A DNA stretch of 64,000 bases from Streptomyces sp. NBC_01476. GTDB taxonomy: Bacteria > Actinomycetota > Actinomycetes > Streptomycetales > Streptomycetaceae. Under the pieces are notes generated by a model. It saw only the letters and a program-made list of their open reading frames with translations. It did no database searches and had not been told where the DNA came from. How positions within the stretch are numbered: the first letter of the stretch is position 1; each line of letters opens with the position of its first letter. Where the stretch lies: positions 967,501-1,031,500 of the forward strand of contig NZ_CP109446.1 of the NCBI RefSeq assembly GCF_036227265.1, given 5' to 3'. A program made the translations under genes and the position numbers. Positions 9,032 through 16,608 of this stretch are shown here, in pieces.

Positions 9032-9445
9032 TCAGGCGTTCGGCGGGCCGGCCGAGGGCCGGCCGGTCTGCCGCTCGCGGGGGTCCGCCCGTTCCTCGGC
9101 CCCGGCGGCCGGGTCCGCGGTCAGGAACTCCAGGGTCCCGGTCACCTCCAGCAGCCGGTCGAGCGCCGGCGGCCGGTCGTCCAGGTGCAGCCGTACGCCG
9201 GCCGCTGACGTCCGCCGATGGACCGTCAGCAGCACCGACAGGCCCACCGAGTCACAGACCCCGAGCCGCCCGCAGTCCAGGTGCAGGTCGCGGAGCCCGG
9301 GCTGCGCGGCCAGTCCGTCCTCGACCGCGGTCACCAGTTCCCCGGCGGTGTCGAAGTCGAGGTCGCCGTCGATCACGGTGCGGGCGGTGGCCGCGTCCAC
9401 CACGACGGTGGTGAGGATCAGCGGCGTCTCGGGAAGTGTGCTCAT
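9032..9445 (-). CDS. STAS-domain anti-anti-sigma factor
   Basis: 137 residues. A single STAS domain: ARTVIDGDLDFDTAGEL, then LHLDCGRLGVCDSVGLSVLL, where the Ser of CDSVG is the expected phospho-acceptor used by RsbW-type kinases. It would bind an anti-sigma ATPase when dephosphorylated. Its ATG overlaps the stop codon of the upstream 64-codon reading frame (ATGA), so it is translationally coupled to that frame and, through it, to the PP2C phosphatase at 9633-11309, a plausible STAS phosphatase. Confidence 0.9.
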   Translation of the reverse strand: MSTLPETPLILTTVVVDAATARTVIDGDLDFDTAGELVTAVEDGLAAQPGLRDLHLDCGRLGVCDSVGLSVLLTVHRRTSAAGVRLHLDDRPPALDRLLEVTGTLEFLTADPAAGAEERADPRERQTGRPSAGPPNA

Positions 9446-9636
9446 ACGGGCCGTCCGGTACGGGGTGCGTGGGCGGCCCGGTGCGGGCCGCCGGCTGCTG
9501 ATGCGGTCGGTGTGCTGGTCGTTGGCGCTGCCGCCGGTATGCCCGGCGTGCCGGTCGTGCTGGATGCGCTTGCCGTACTTTCTGTGCTTTCCGTGCTTTC
9601 CGTGCTTTCCGTGCTTTGCATGCTTTCCGTGCTCAT
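9442..9636 (-). CDS. STES-repeat small protein, coupled between phosphatase and STAS genes
   Basis: 64 codons. The N-terminus is built from near-perfect Ser-Thr-Glu triplets (MSTESMQSTESTESTEST), followed by an Ala/Thr/Pro-rich tail. Support for translation: a GGAGG site eight bases before the ATG, an ATGA overlap with the stop of the upstream phosphatase, and an ATGA overlap with the start of the downstream STAS gene. The composition is low complexity and the family is unrecognised, so it may be a coupling device rather than a functional protein. It is also a possible substrate-like tail rich in Ser/Thr. Confidence 0.5.
   Translation of the reverse strand: MSTESMQSTESTESTESTESTASASSTTGTPGIPAAAPTTSTPTASAAGGPHRAAHAPRTGRPV
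9582..9635 (-). repeat. 9-bp in-frame tandem repeat (AGCACGGAA unit)
   Basis: About six copies of a 9-base unit (minus strand AGCACGGAA, two units degenerate) lie in frame at the start of the 64-codon reading frame. Unit changes keep the frame, so copy number could vary without disrupting the reading frame. Confidence 0.85.
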
Positions 9637-11309
9637 CCGGTGAACCTCCCGGGTCCGTGCCCTCCCACCGCGCTGAGGTGGGTACCGCGCGGGGCGGTGA
9701 TCGCCACCGCGGCCATGTCGTCGTGCGGTCCGCCGCTCACCCACTGGGCGGCCAGCGTCATCAGCCGTTCCACCACCGCCTCCGGCGGTTCGCCCGCGCA
9801 CTGCGCGAGCGCCCCGGCCAGCCGTGTCTCCCCGTAGAACTCCCCGCCGCCCGGCCCGCCCTTGGCCTCGGTGATGCCATCGGTGAAGAGCACACAGGTG
9901 TCCCCCGGCGCCAGGGTGACCCGCTCGGTCCTGGCCGCCACCGTCGGCATCGCCCCGACCAGATTCCCGCGGGTGGGCACCGGCTCCACCTGGCCGTCCG
10001 CCCTGACCACCAGCGGCGCCGGGTGCCCGGCGCTGGTGACCCGCACCCGTACGTCGGGGCCGTGGCGGACGGTGGAGGCCAGCAGCAGCGTGGCGAAGCG
10101 GGTGTGCCGGGAGTTCAGCAGGGCGCCGTTGAGCAGGCTGAGCACCCGCTGGTGGTCGCCGGCCAACGGCAGCAGGGCATGCAGGGTGTTACGGATCTTG
10201 CCGGTGAGCACCGCGGCGTCCAGGCCCTTGCCGCAGACGTCGCCGAGCACCACCAGTGATTCCGCGCCGGGGCCCGGGCCGGGGTGCAGATCGTAGAAGT
10301 CGCCGCCGATCCGGTCGCCGGGCCGGGCCGCCCGGTAGTCCGCCGCGAACTCCACCCCTCCCACATGTCCCAGCCGCGGCGGCATCAGCTCCCGCATCAG
10401 GGTCTCGGTGATCGAGGTCTGCTCGGTGTGCAGCCGCGCGGCGCACAGGGCGGCGCCTGCCCGGTCGGCGAAGAGCTTGGCGAGGTTCTCGTCGGCGGCG
10501 CCGAGCCCGCGGTCCCCGGCGCCGCCCGCGGGGCGGAGCAGGATCAGCGCGCCGGCCGGCACGCCCTGGCCGGGCAGCGAGGTGACTGCCGCCGCGCCCA
10601 CCGGGCCGAAACCGTCCGGCACCACCCACGCGGGGAGGTCGGCCGGTTCGATCCGGCGGCAGGGCTCCGGCAGCAGTCCGCCCAGTGCCTCGGCGAGTCC
10701 CGGCACCGTGGTCGAGCCGCCCGTGACCTGCCGGCGGACCGGCTCTGCGCCGCGTACGCAGGAGCTGACGGTCAGGCGGCGGCCGCTGCCGGTGGCGACC
10801 ACCAGGGCCACGCCGGCCAGATGGGTCGCGGCGAGCCGGGCGGCCTCGTCCATGCAGCGGGCCAGGTCCAGCGACGCCAGCAGCAGGTTCGACGCCTCCG
10901 CGAGGAAGGCGGTGCGCTCCCGCTCCCGGGTCAACGCGTCGGCGGCCAGGCGGCGTTCGGTGTCGTCCACCAGCCACCAGGCCACCGCGCCGGTCTCGTC
11001 GGGCGCCGACGGGTGCGCTTCGAAACTGCGGTCACCGACCGGTCCGTGCACCGGCCCGGAGCGGTCCGGGCCCGGCGTGGCTCCGGTCAGCCGCCGGTGT
11101 CCTTCGGCGAGCCAGGACGGCGCGGCCTGCGCCAGTTCGGCGCCGGTCCGGGCCCGCGGCAGCAGCCGCACCGCCGCGTCGTTGGCGCGGCGCACCACGC
11201 CGCCGGAGTCCACCAGCAGCACCGGAAAGGGAATGCGCTGCCATCCGGTGCCCGGCGCGGTGTCACCGGCCGTCTCGATGCCTTGCCTCGCGGGATTCGC
11301 CACCTTCAC
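9633..11309 (-). CDS. PAS-GAF-SpoIIE (PP2C) serine phosphatase
   Basis: 558 residues from a GTG start. A short PAS-like segment (FPVLLVDSGGVVRRANDAAV, ~residue 28) is followed by a GAF-like region (~140-290) and a C-terminal SpoIIE/PP2C domain (~330-540). The domain shows metal-site motifs GDRIGGDFYDLHPG and VVLGDVCGKGLDAA, and later TDGITEAKGG and GGPHDDMAAVAI. It should dephosphorylate STAS proteins in response to a signal sensed by the N-terminal domains. The gene is first in a coupled set with the STES frame and the STAS gene. Confidence 0.92.
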   Translation of the reverse strand: MKVANPARQGIETAGDTAPGTGWQRIPFPVLLVDSGGVVRRANDAAVRLLPRARTGAELAQAAPSWLAEGHRRLTGATPGPDRSGPVHGPVGDRSFEAHPSAPDETGAVAWWLVDDTERRLAADALTRERERTAFLAEASNLLLASLDLARCMDEAARLAATHLAGVALVVATGSGRRLTVSSCVRGAEPVRRQVTGGSTTVPGLAEALGGLLPEPCRRIEPADLPAWVVPDGFGPVGAAAVTSLPGQGVPAGALILLRPAGGAGDRGLGAADENLAKLFADRAGAALCAARLHTEQTSITETLMRELMPPRLGHVGGVEFAADYRAARPGDRIGGDFYDLHPGPGPGAESLVVLGDVCGKGLDAAVLTGKIRNTLHALLPLAGDHQRVLSLLNGALLNSRHTRFATLLLASTVRHGPDVRVRVTSAGHPAPLVVRADGQVEPVPTRGNLVGAMPTVAARTERVTLAPGDTCVLFTDGITEAKGGPGGGEFYGETRLAGALAQCAGEPPEAVVERLMTLAAQWVSGGPHDDMAAVAITAPRGTHLSAVGGHGPGRFTG

Positions 11310-11384
11310 GGGGCTCGCGGGCGAGCCCCTTCACCTCTTCAGCCCTCGGCTCTGCGGATTTCTTGCGAGCGTGCCGGTGCCGGT

Positions 11385-11573
11385 TCAGTCGCGGCGGTCG
11401 GTGTGGCGGTAGCCGAAGGGACCCGGCAGGTCCGCGGAGGTGGTGCGGCGGCCCGTGGTGGACCAGGTGCGGTGCGCGCCCTTGCGGCCGAGCGTCAGCG
11501 ACAGGGACTTGCGGTTCACATTGAGCCGGACGCCCGGCAGGATGTGGAACGACTTCCGGAATGTCATCGGCAT
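11385..11573 (-). CDS. DUF4236 domain small protein
   Basis: 62 residues. FRKSFHILPGVRLNVNRKSLSLTLG is the DUF4236 signature; these short proteins usually begin with an RKSxxxxPGxRLN motif and have no known function. A GAGGAG site lies before the first of two closely spaced ATGs. It stands alone between the phosphatase start and the aldo/keto reductase end. Confidence 0.8.
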   Translation of the reverse strand: MPMTFRKSFHILPGVRLNVNRKSLSLTLGRKGAHRTWSTTGRRTTSADLPGPFGYRHTDRRD

Positions 11574-11693
11574 GGTGATCTCCTCAGTTGGCCTGCCGGA
11601 CCTTCTGCCCCCGCACCGGGCCTTCATACGGCTGCGGCCGGTGCGGGGACCGGAAGTGACCCACCGTCAGAGATCGCGGGGATCCGTCGCGGC

Positions 11694-12665
11694 TCAGCGG
11701 AAGCCGGCCACCCGGTGCGGCTGGTACGGCTCCTCCAGGCGCTCGACCTCGGCGTCGTCCAGTTCCACGTCGAGCGAGGCCACCGCGTCGGTCAGGTGGT
11801 GTGCCTTGGTGACACCGACGATCGGCGCGGTCACCACCGGGTTGCGGTTCAGCCAGGCCAGTGCGACCTGGGCGGCCGGGATACCACGGTTCCCGGCGAT
11901 CTCGGCGACCCGCTCCACGATGACCCGGTCATCCTCGTGGTAGAGGGTGGCGCCGAACTCGTCGGTCTCGGTCCGCGCGGTGGTGGCGTCCCAGGGCCGG
12001 GTGAGCCGGCCGCGGGCCAGCGGGCTCCACGGGATGACGCCGATGCCCTGGTCGGCGCAGAGCGGCAGCATCTCGCGCTCCTCCTCGCGGTAGAGGAGGT
12101 TGTAGTGGTTCTGCATGGACGCGAAGCGGGTCCAGCCGTGCAGATCAGCGGTGTAGAGCGCCTGGGCGAACTGCCAGGAGTGCATCGAGGAGGCTCCGAT
12201 GTAGCGGGCCTTGCCGGCCTTCACCACGTCGTGCAGCGCCTCCAGGGTCTCCTCCAGCGGGGTCTGCGGGTCCCAGCGGTGGATCTGGTAGAGGTCCACG
12301 TAGTCGACCCCGAGCCGGCGCAGGCTGTGGTCGATCTCGGTCAGGATCGCCTTGCGGGAGAGCCCGCCGCCGTTGGCACCGGGGCGCATCCGGCCGTGCA
12401 CCTTGGTGGCGATCACCACGTCGTCACGGGACGCGAAGTCGCGCAGCGCCCGGCCGGTGATCTCCTCGCTGCTGCCGTCGGAGTAGACGTTCGCGGTGTC
12501 GAAGAAGTTCACGCCGGCCTCCAGGGCCTGGCGGATGATCGTACGGCTGCTCTCCTCGTCCAGTGACCAGCGGTGGTTGCCGCGGGCCGACTCACCGAAG
12601 CTCATGCACCCCAGGCTCAGGGCCGAAACCTCAAGGCCGGTGGAGCCCAGTCGGGTGTACCGCAT
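11694..12665 (-). CDS. aldo/keto reductase
   Basis: 323 residues. An NADPH-dependent AKR TIM barrel with catalytic residues in FDTANVYSDG (Asp, Tyr), VIATKVHG (Lys) and YQIHRWD (His), plus the cofactor-site GASSMHSWQF. Closest in look to the YajO/YghZ-like actinobacterial AKRs that reduce diverse aldehydes and ketones; the substrate is not inferable. AGGAGG precedes the ATG of MRYTRLGSTG. Confidence 0.93.
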   Translation of the reverse strand: MRYTRLGSTGLEVSALSLGCMSFGESARGNHRWSLDEESSRTIIRQALEAGVNFFDTANVYSDGSSEEITGRALRDFASRDDVVIATKVHGRMRPGANGGGLSRKAILTEIDHSLRRLGVDYVDLYQIHRWDPQTPLEETLEALHDVVKAGKARYIGASSMHSWQFAQALYTADLHGWTRFASMQNHYNLLYREEEREMLPLCADQGIGVIPWSPLARGRLTRPWDATTARTETDEFGATLYHEDDRVIVERVAEIAGNRGIPAAQVALAWLNRNPVVTAPIVGVTKAHHLTDAVASLDVELDDAEVERLEEPYQPHRVAGFR

Positions 12666-12761
12666 GTGGATGCCTCCTCGAAGTGGATCAGGCATTCACC
12701 GTATGCGCCGTTCTCTCCGGATGGGAACACGGGTCGGCGCCGAGCGGCCGTGACCCGCGGG

Positions 12762-13172
12762 TCAGTCGGGGCAGTCCGGCAGCGCGAAGGAGAAGGCGGC
12801 TGTGACCGTCTTCCCGTCCGGTTTGGTGTGCGCCTCCCAGTCGTCGGCGAGCGCCTCGATCAGCGCCATTCCGCGCCCCGAGGTCCGCTCGGGGTCAGGG
12901 GACCGGGGCGCGGGCAGCTGCGCGGAGGAGTCACCGACGCTCACCCGCAGGCACTTCCCGTCCCAGACCAGGACGACATGGGCGTCGCTGTGCGCGTGCA
13001 CATGGGCGTTGGTGATCAGTTCCGAGACGGCCAGCAGCACGTCGTCCGCGGTGTCCGGTGCCCGCTGGGTCCAGCCGAGCATGTCCAGGTGGGTACGGGC
13101 CCAGTCACGGCCCGCCTTCACTCCTTCGGAAACGGGGAACGATCGCGCCCAGCCGACGGCCTTCACTGGCAT
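12762..13172 (-). CDS. RsbW-like ATP-binding (HATPase_c) regulator
   Basis: 136 residues. A single GHKL ATPase domain: the N-box LLAVSELITNAHVHAH, CLRVSVGDSSAQLP, and the G-rich SGRGMALIEALADDW. Streptomycete proteins of this type act as anti-sigma kinases or bind STAS partners. It starts at ATG 13172 behind AGAGGAAG; no starts further upstream have a ribosome site. It follows a hairpin-rich 411-base gap. Confidence 0.88.
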   Translation of the reverse strand: MPVKAVGWARSFPVSEGVKAGRDWARTHLDMLGWTQRAPDTADDVLLAVSELITNAHVHAHSDAHVVLVWDGKCLRVSVGDSSAQLPAPRSPDPERTSGRGMALIEALADDWEAHTKPDGKTVTAAFSFALPDCPD

Positions 13173-13262
13173 CTCGCTTCCTCTTCGCACCGCGGTGGTG
13201 AGCGTCCGGACAGTCTCCGTGCGGGCCGCCGCGGGCTCTCGCCGGAGGGCGGAGGACGGCAG

Positions 13263-13305
13263 GCGCCCGGCCACCGTGCTGGGGGGCGTGTCGGTGGCCG
13301 GGCGC
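13263..13305 (-). terminator. 14-bp perfect inverted repeat, terminator or leader hairpin
   Basis: Arms 13263-13276 and 13292-13305 are exact reverse complements (GCGCCCGGCCACCG), with a 15-base loop. It lies 279 bases after the stop of the 13584-13997 gene and 91 bases before the start of the next, without a U-tract. Confidence 0.6.
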
Positions 13306-13344
13306 GGCCCGGAAGCGCCGGGGGGGGGTGGCGCCGCCGGGCGT

Positions 13345-13380
13345 GGTCCAGCCGTTTGCCGGACAACCACCGGCTGGACC
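13345..13380 (-). terminator. 10-bp perfect inverted repeat
   Basis: Arms GGTCCAGCCG (13345-13354) and CGGCTGGACC (13371-13380) with a 16-base loop. Second hairpin of the same gap. No poly-U follows, as is usual in streptomycetes. Confidence 0.55.
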
Positions 13381-13583
13381 GTGTCCCCTGCGAGTCCCCT
13401 GCGGGGGATGACTTCCGCCTGCCCGGGGTCCGGGGTCCCATGCACCTTCGGCGGGGAGATTTTTCCCGGCCCGCCGGCCTGGGGTGCCGGCCCCCGCAAG
13501 GGGTCTTCCGGCGGCCAGGAGAGCCGGTCCGGCCGGGCCGGCCGGCCGGTCGGCCCGTCAGCTCAGCTCCTCAGCTCAGCCCG

Positions 13584-13997
13584 TCAGTTCAGCCGCACCC
13601 GGACGCGGATGTCCTTGCCGCCCGAGCGGTGCGTGGTGACGGTGACGTCCTCGGCCACCGAGCACACCAGCGGCCAGCCGTAGCCGCCGGGCCGGCCGGG
13701 GGCGGCGGCCGGGGAGCGTACCGGCGGCGCGCTGCTGGCGTCGCCGACCATGACGTACACGAAGCCGTCCTCGACGACGGCGGTGAAGGCGGTGACCCCG
13801 CCGGCGTGCCGGATCGCGTTGGTGACCAGTTCCGAGGTCACCAACAGCACGTCGGTGACGGTCTGTTCGGCGGGAGCCGGCCGGCCGGCGGGCGGCGCCG
13901 GCTGCCGTTCCAGCAGAGCGCGTACGAGGTCGCGGGCCGCGGCCGCGCTGGTCGGCAGCGCGTACCCGGCGTCACAGGGCGGCTCCATCGTCGTCAC
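13584..13997 (-). CDS. RsbW-like ATP-binding (HATPase_c) regulator
   Basis: 137 residues. A GHKL domain with N-box LLVTSELVTNAIRHAGG and a truncated-looking G-rich region (GRPGGYGWPLVCSVAEDV), where GYGWPLV replaces the usual GxGL motif. It may be a kinase-poor or non-catalytic STAS binder. The ATG at 13997 is followed three codons later by another; either may be used. Confidence 0.85.
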   Translation of the reverse strand: MTTMEPPCDAGYALPTSAAAARDLVRALLERQPAPPAGRPAPAEQTVTDVLLVTSELVTNAIRHAGGVTAFTAVVEDGFVYVMVGDASSAPPVRSPAAAPGRPGGYGWPLVCSVAEDVTVTTHRSGGKDIRVRVRLN

Positions 13998-14090
13998 GGC
14001 CGCTCACCGGGCCGGGCGGCCGCGCCCGTCGCGGGCAGCGGACTCCGTCCCCGGCTCCTGCGGTACTCGGTCATCCGGTCACCCATCCGG

Positions 14091-14438
14091 TCACGCCTCC
14101 AACGCCTGGTCGAACGTGGCGGCAATGGTGAACAGCCCGGCGGTACCGGTGATGTCGAAGAGCCGTTGCACGATGTCGCTGAACGGGCCGGCCAGTACGA
14201 GTTTCCCGCCGGCCTCCCGGTGCCGGTGCTGCGCGGTCAGCAGCGTGTGCAGGATCGAGGAATCGGCGAACGGCACCGCGGACAGATCGATCACCGTGCG
14301 CACCGGGGCACTGAGCACGGCCTGTGCCAGGGTCCGCTCCAGCAGCGGGGCGGAATCGGCGTCGATCTCGTCCGTGACCCGGACCACCACCGTGTCACCC
14401 TCGGCCAGCACCGTTATCAGCTCGCCGGTCTCCGACAC
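14091..14438 (-). CDS. STAS-domain anti-anti-sigma factor
   Basis: 115 residues from a GTG with a strong GGAGGGGGG site. STAS fold: VVVRVTDEIDADSAPLLER, then VIDLSAVPFADSSILHTLL with Ser in ADSSI as candidate phospho-site. Longer in-frame starts exist but lack a ribosome site. It lies downstream of another STAS gene and upstream of an RsbW-like gene, all on the minus strand. Confidence 0.88.
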   Translation of the reverse strand: MSETGELITVLAEGDTVVVRVTDEIDADSAPLLERTLAQAVLSAPVRTVIDLSAVPFADSSILHTLLTAQHRHREAGGKLVLAGPFSDIVQRLFDITGTAGLFTIAATFDQALEA

Positions 14439-14515
14439 GCGTTCCCCCCTCCGTTCGGACACATTCTTCGTTCGGACACCTGTACCCGTCCTGGTCGGTG
14501 GACCGTACGACGAGA

Positions 14516-14878
14516 TTACCGGGGGCGGCCGGAGAGCTCCGCGAGAGCGGTCGCCGCTTCGTCCACCGAGCCGTACACCGAGACGATCTGATCGATGCCG
14601 ACGATCTGGAAGATCCGGGCCAGCTCCCGGGACACCCCGCTCAGCGCGAAGCCGGTGTGCGCCTCCTGGGTACGGCGGTAACCCGTGATCAGCGCGGTGA
14701 GACCGGTGGAGTCGCAGTACGTGACGCCGGACAGGTCGATCACCAGGCCGCTGCCGAGGGTCACGTCCTCCACCGCGTGCTGCAGCCGGCTCGCGGTGTG
14801 CAGGTCCAGATCCCCCGCGACCTCGAGAACGCAACTGCCGGTGGGCCTGGCCGAGACGGTGAGGGTCAGATCTGGCAC
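14516..14878 (-). CDS. STAS-domain anti-anti-sigma factor
   Basis: 120 residues from a GTG with GAGGAG upstream. A typical RsbV/BldG-like STAS protein: CVLEVAGDLDLHTASRLQ, then LVIDLSGVTYCDSTGLTAL with the phospho-acceptor Ser in CDSTG. It would release an anti-sigma ATPase's target when unphosphorylated; the adjacent PP2C phosphatase (15034-16608) is a plausible activator. Confidence 0.9.
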   Translation of the reverse strand: MPDLTLTVSARPTGSCVLEVAGDLDLHTASRLQHAVEDVTLGSGLVIDLSGVTYCDSTGLTALITGYRRTQEAHTGFALSGVSRELARIFQIVGIDQIVSVYGSVDEAATALAELSGRPR

Positions 14879-15033
14879 CGGTGCTCCTCATGGTCGGTGA
14901 GCGGTGGTTCCCCGCCGTGGTCCGGTGGACGGGCCACTGCGTGCTCAGCATGCTCGTACCCTGAAGTCACCGGTTGGTGCCTGCTTCATCCTACGGACCA
15001 CTGCGGTGCACCCTACGCTCCGGACGGCCGGTG

Positions 15034-16608
15034 TCATCGCAGCCGCACCACCAGCAGCGCGACGTCGTCGTTGCCGTCCGGCGGGAAGCGCTCCAGCAGG
15101 TAGTCGCAGACCTCCTCGGCCCCGGTGGGTGCCTGCGCCAGGGCCTGCTCCAGTTCGGTGAGGCTGTCGCCGATGTCGGTGCCGCGCCGTTCCAGCAGCC
15201 CGTCGGTGACCATCACGATCTGCGAGCCGGCCGGCACGCCGACCCGGACGGCCGGCGGGTGCGGCAGCCCGAGCCCCAGCATCGGGCCGTGCTCGCGGAC
15301 GAACCAGGTGTGCCCGTCGGGTGCGCGCAGCACCGGCGGCAGGTGGCCGGCGTTGGCGATCCGCAGGGTGTCACCGCCGTTCTCGATGAGCATGATGCAC
15401 AGCGTGGCGCACACATGGGGGTTCAGCGTGCGGATCAGGTGCTCCAGATGGGCGGCGATGACGTCCGGGGGGTGCCCCTCCAGGGCGTACGCCCGCAGCG
15501 CGTGCCGCAGTTCGCCCATCACCACGGCCGCGTCCAGCGAGTGCCCCGCCACGTCGCCGACCGCGACGATCAGCCCGTCGCGTACCGCCAGCGCCTCGTA
15601 GAAGTCGCCGCCGATCTCGGTCGTCTCGCTGGCCGGCAGGTAGCGCACGGCGAGTTCGGCGTGGCCGGTCTCCGGCAGCGAGGCCGGCAGGAAGGTCCGC
15701 TGCAAGGTCAGCGCCAGGATGTGCTCCTCGCTGTACGAGCGCAGCGCCTCAAGCGACAGCGCGCTGGCGTGGGCGAGCTGGGTGAGCAGTTCGTGGTCGT
15801 CGGCGGTCAGGCCCTCGTCGGGCACCGCTATGCACAGCGGCGGCCGGCCGGCCTTGACCCGGGCCATGGCGACCGCGAGCACCGGCGCGCCGCCGGCCGC
15901 CGGGACGGTGTGCACCCGTACCCCGGTGGTGACGCCCAGCGGGTGCCGCTGGACGAGCGCCTGCACCTGGGCGGCGGCCGGTTCCGTGACCTCCACCGGG
16001 CCGTCCGCGGCGCCGGCCGCGTGGACGAGGCGGCCCTGCGGCGCGGTGAGCAGGACGGTGGCCGCGGACCCGAAGATCCCGACCGCGCCGAGCGCGGTGC
16101 CGCGGGCCAGCGCGGCGGCGTTGCCCGCGCTGTACAGCGCCAAGGTGGCCTGGTTCAGGCGCCTGAGCCGGTCGGCGAGGGTCTCGGCGCGCCGTCTGGC
16201 CCGGGCGTAGCGCAGCGTGGCGGTGACGGTGGCCAGCAGTTCGTCGGGGGCGATCGGCTCGGTCAGGTAGGCGTCCGCACCGCGGTTGAGGCCGTGGGCG
16301 CGGTCGGTGACGGTGATCGCGGAGGCCGAGATGTGGATCACCGGTACGGCGGCGGTGTGCGGGTCGGACTTGATCCGCTCGCACACCTCGAACCCGGTCA
16401 TGTCCGGCAGCCGTACGTCCACCACGGCCGCCTCGGGCAGCGGGCCGCCGCCGTGCAGCAGGGCCAGCGCGCCCGCGCCGTCCGCCGCCTCCACCACCGC
16501 GTGGCCGGCCCGCTGCAGGCAGGCGCTGAGGATGTAGCGGTTGGTGGGATTGTCGTCCACCACGAGGACCAGTGCCGGATCGGTGTCGGCTGCCGCTTCG
16601 CTGTTCAT
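15034..16608 (-). CDS. receiver-GAF-SpoIIE (PP2C) phosphatase
   Basis: 524 residues. Receiver domain (~residues 13-130) with acidic pocket VVDDNP and phospho-Asp in AVVDVRLPDM. The usual Lys of the T-K-P motif is replaced (AYLTEPIAPDE), so phosphorylation signalling may be altered. A GAF-like linker follows, then a PP2C/SpoIIE domain (~320-524) with GGDFYEALAVRDG, VGDVAGHSLDAAVVM and GNDDVALLVVRL. Its ATG overlaps the stop of the hybrid kinase gene (ATGA), so kinase and phosphatase form a dedicated pair that would dephosphorylate STAS proteins. Confidence 0.92.
   Translation of the reverse strand: MNSEAAADTDPALVLVVDDNPTNRYILSACLQRAGHAVVEAADGAGALALLHGGGPLPEAAVVDVRLPDMTGFEVCERIKSDPHTAAVPVIHISASAITVTDRAHGLNRGADAYLTEPIAPDELLATVTATLRYARARRRAETLADRLRRLNQATLALYSAGNAAALARGTALGAVGIFGSAATVLLTAPQGRLVHAAGAADGPVEVTEPAAAQVQALVQRHPLGVTTGVRVHTVPAAGGAPVLAVAMARVKAGRPPLCIAVPDEGLTADDHELLTQLAHASALSLEALRSYSEEHILALTLQRTFLPASLPETGHAELAVRYLPASETTEIGGDFYEALAVRDGLIVAVGDVAGHSLDAAVVMGELRHALRAYALEGHPPDVIAAHLEHLIRTLNPHVCATLCIMLIENGGDTLRIANAGHLPPVLRAPDGHTWFVREHGPMLGLGLPHPPAVRVGVPAGSQIVMVTDGLLERRGTDIGDSLTELEQALAQAPTGAEEVCDYLLERFPPDGNDDVALLVVRLR

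Larger units (their letters stand above)
13173..13583. other. hairpin-rich intergenic region
   Basis: A 411-base gap on the transcribed minus strand with no supportable gene. It holds three inverted repeats: a 14-bp perfect stem (13263-13305), a 10-bp perfect stem (13345-13380) and a 5-bp stem with a TGCG loop (13395-13408), plus a run of nine G at 13320-13328. It could be a terminator array, a structured 5' leader for the gene starting at 13172, or a small RNA. Confidence 0.55.

Noticed and set aside
14955-14960. GGGTAC on the minus strand before the STAS gene at 14516-14878 as a SigB-type -10
   Set aside because: No matching -35 element at 14-16 bases; a six-base match alone is expected by chance.
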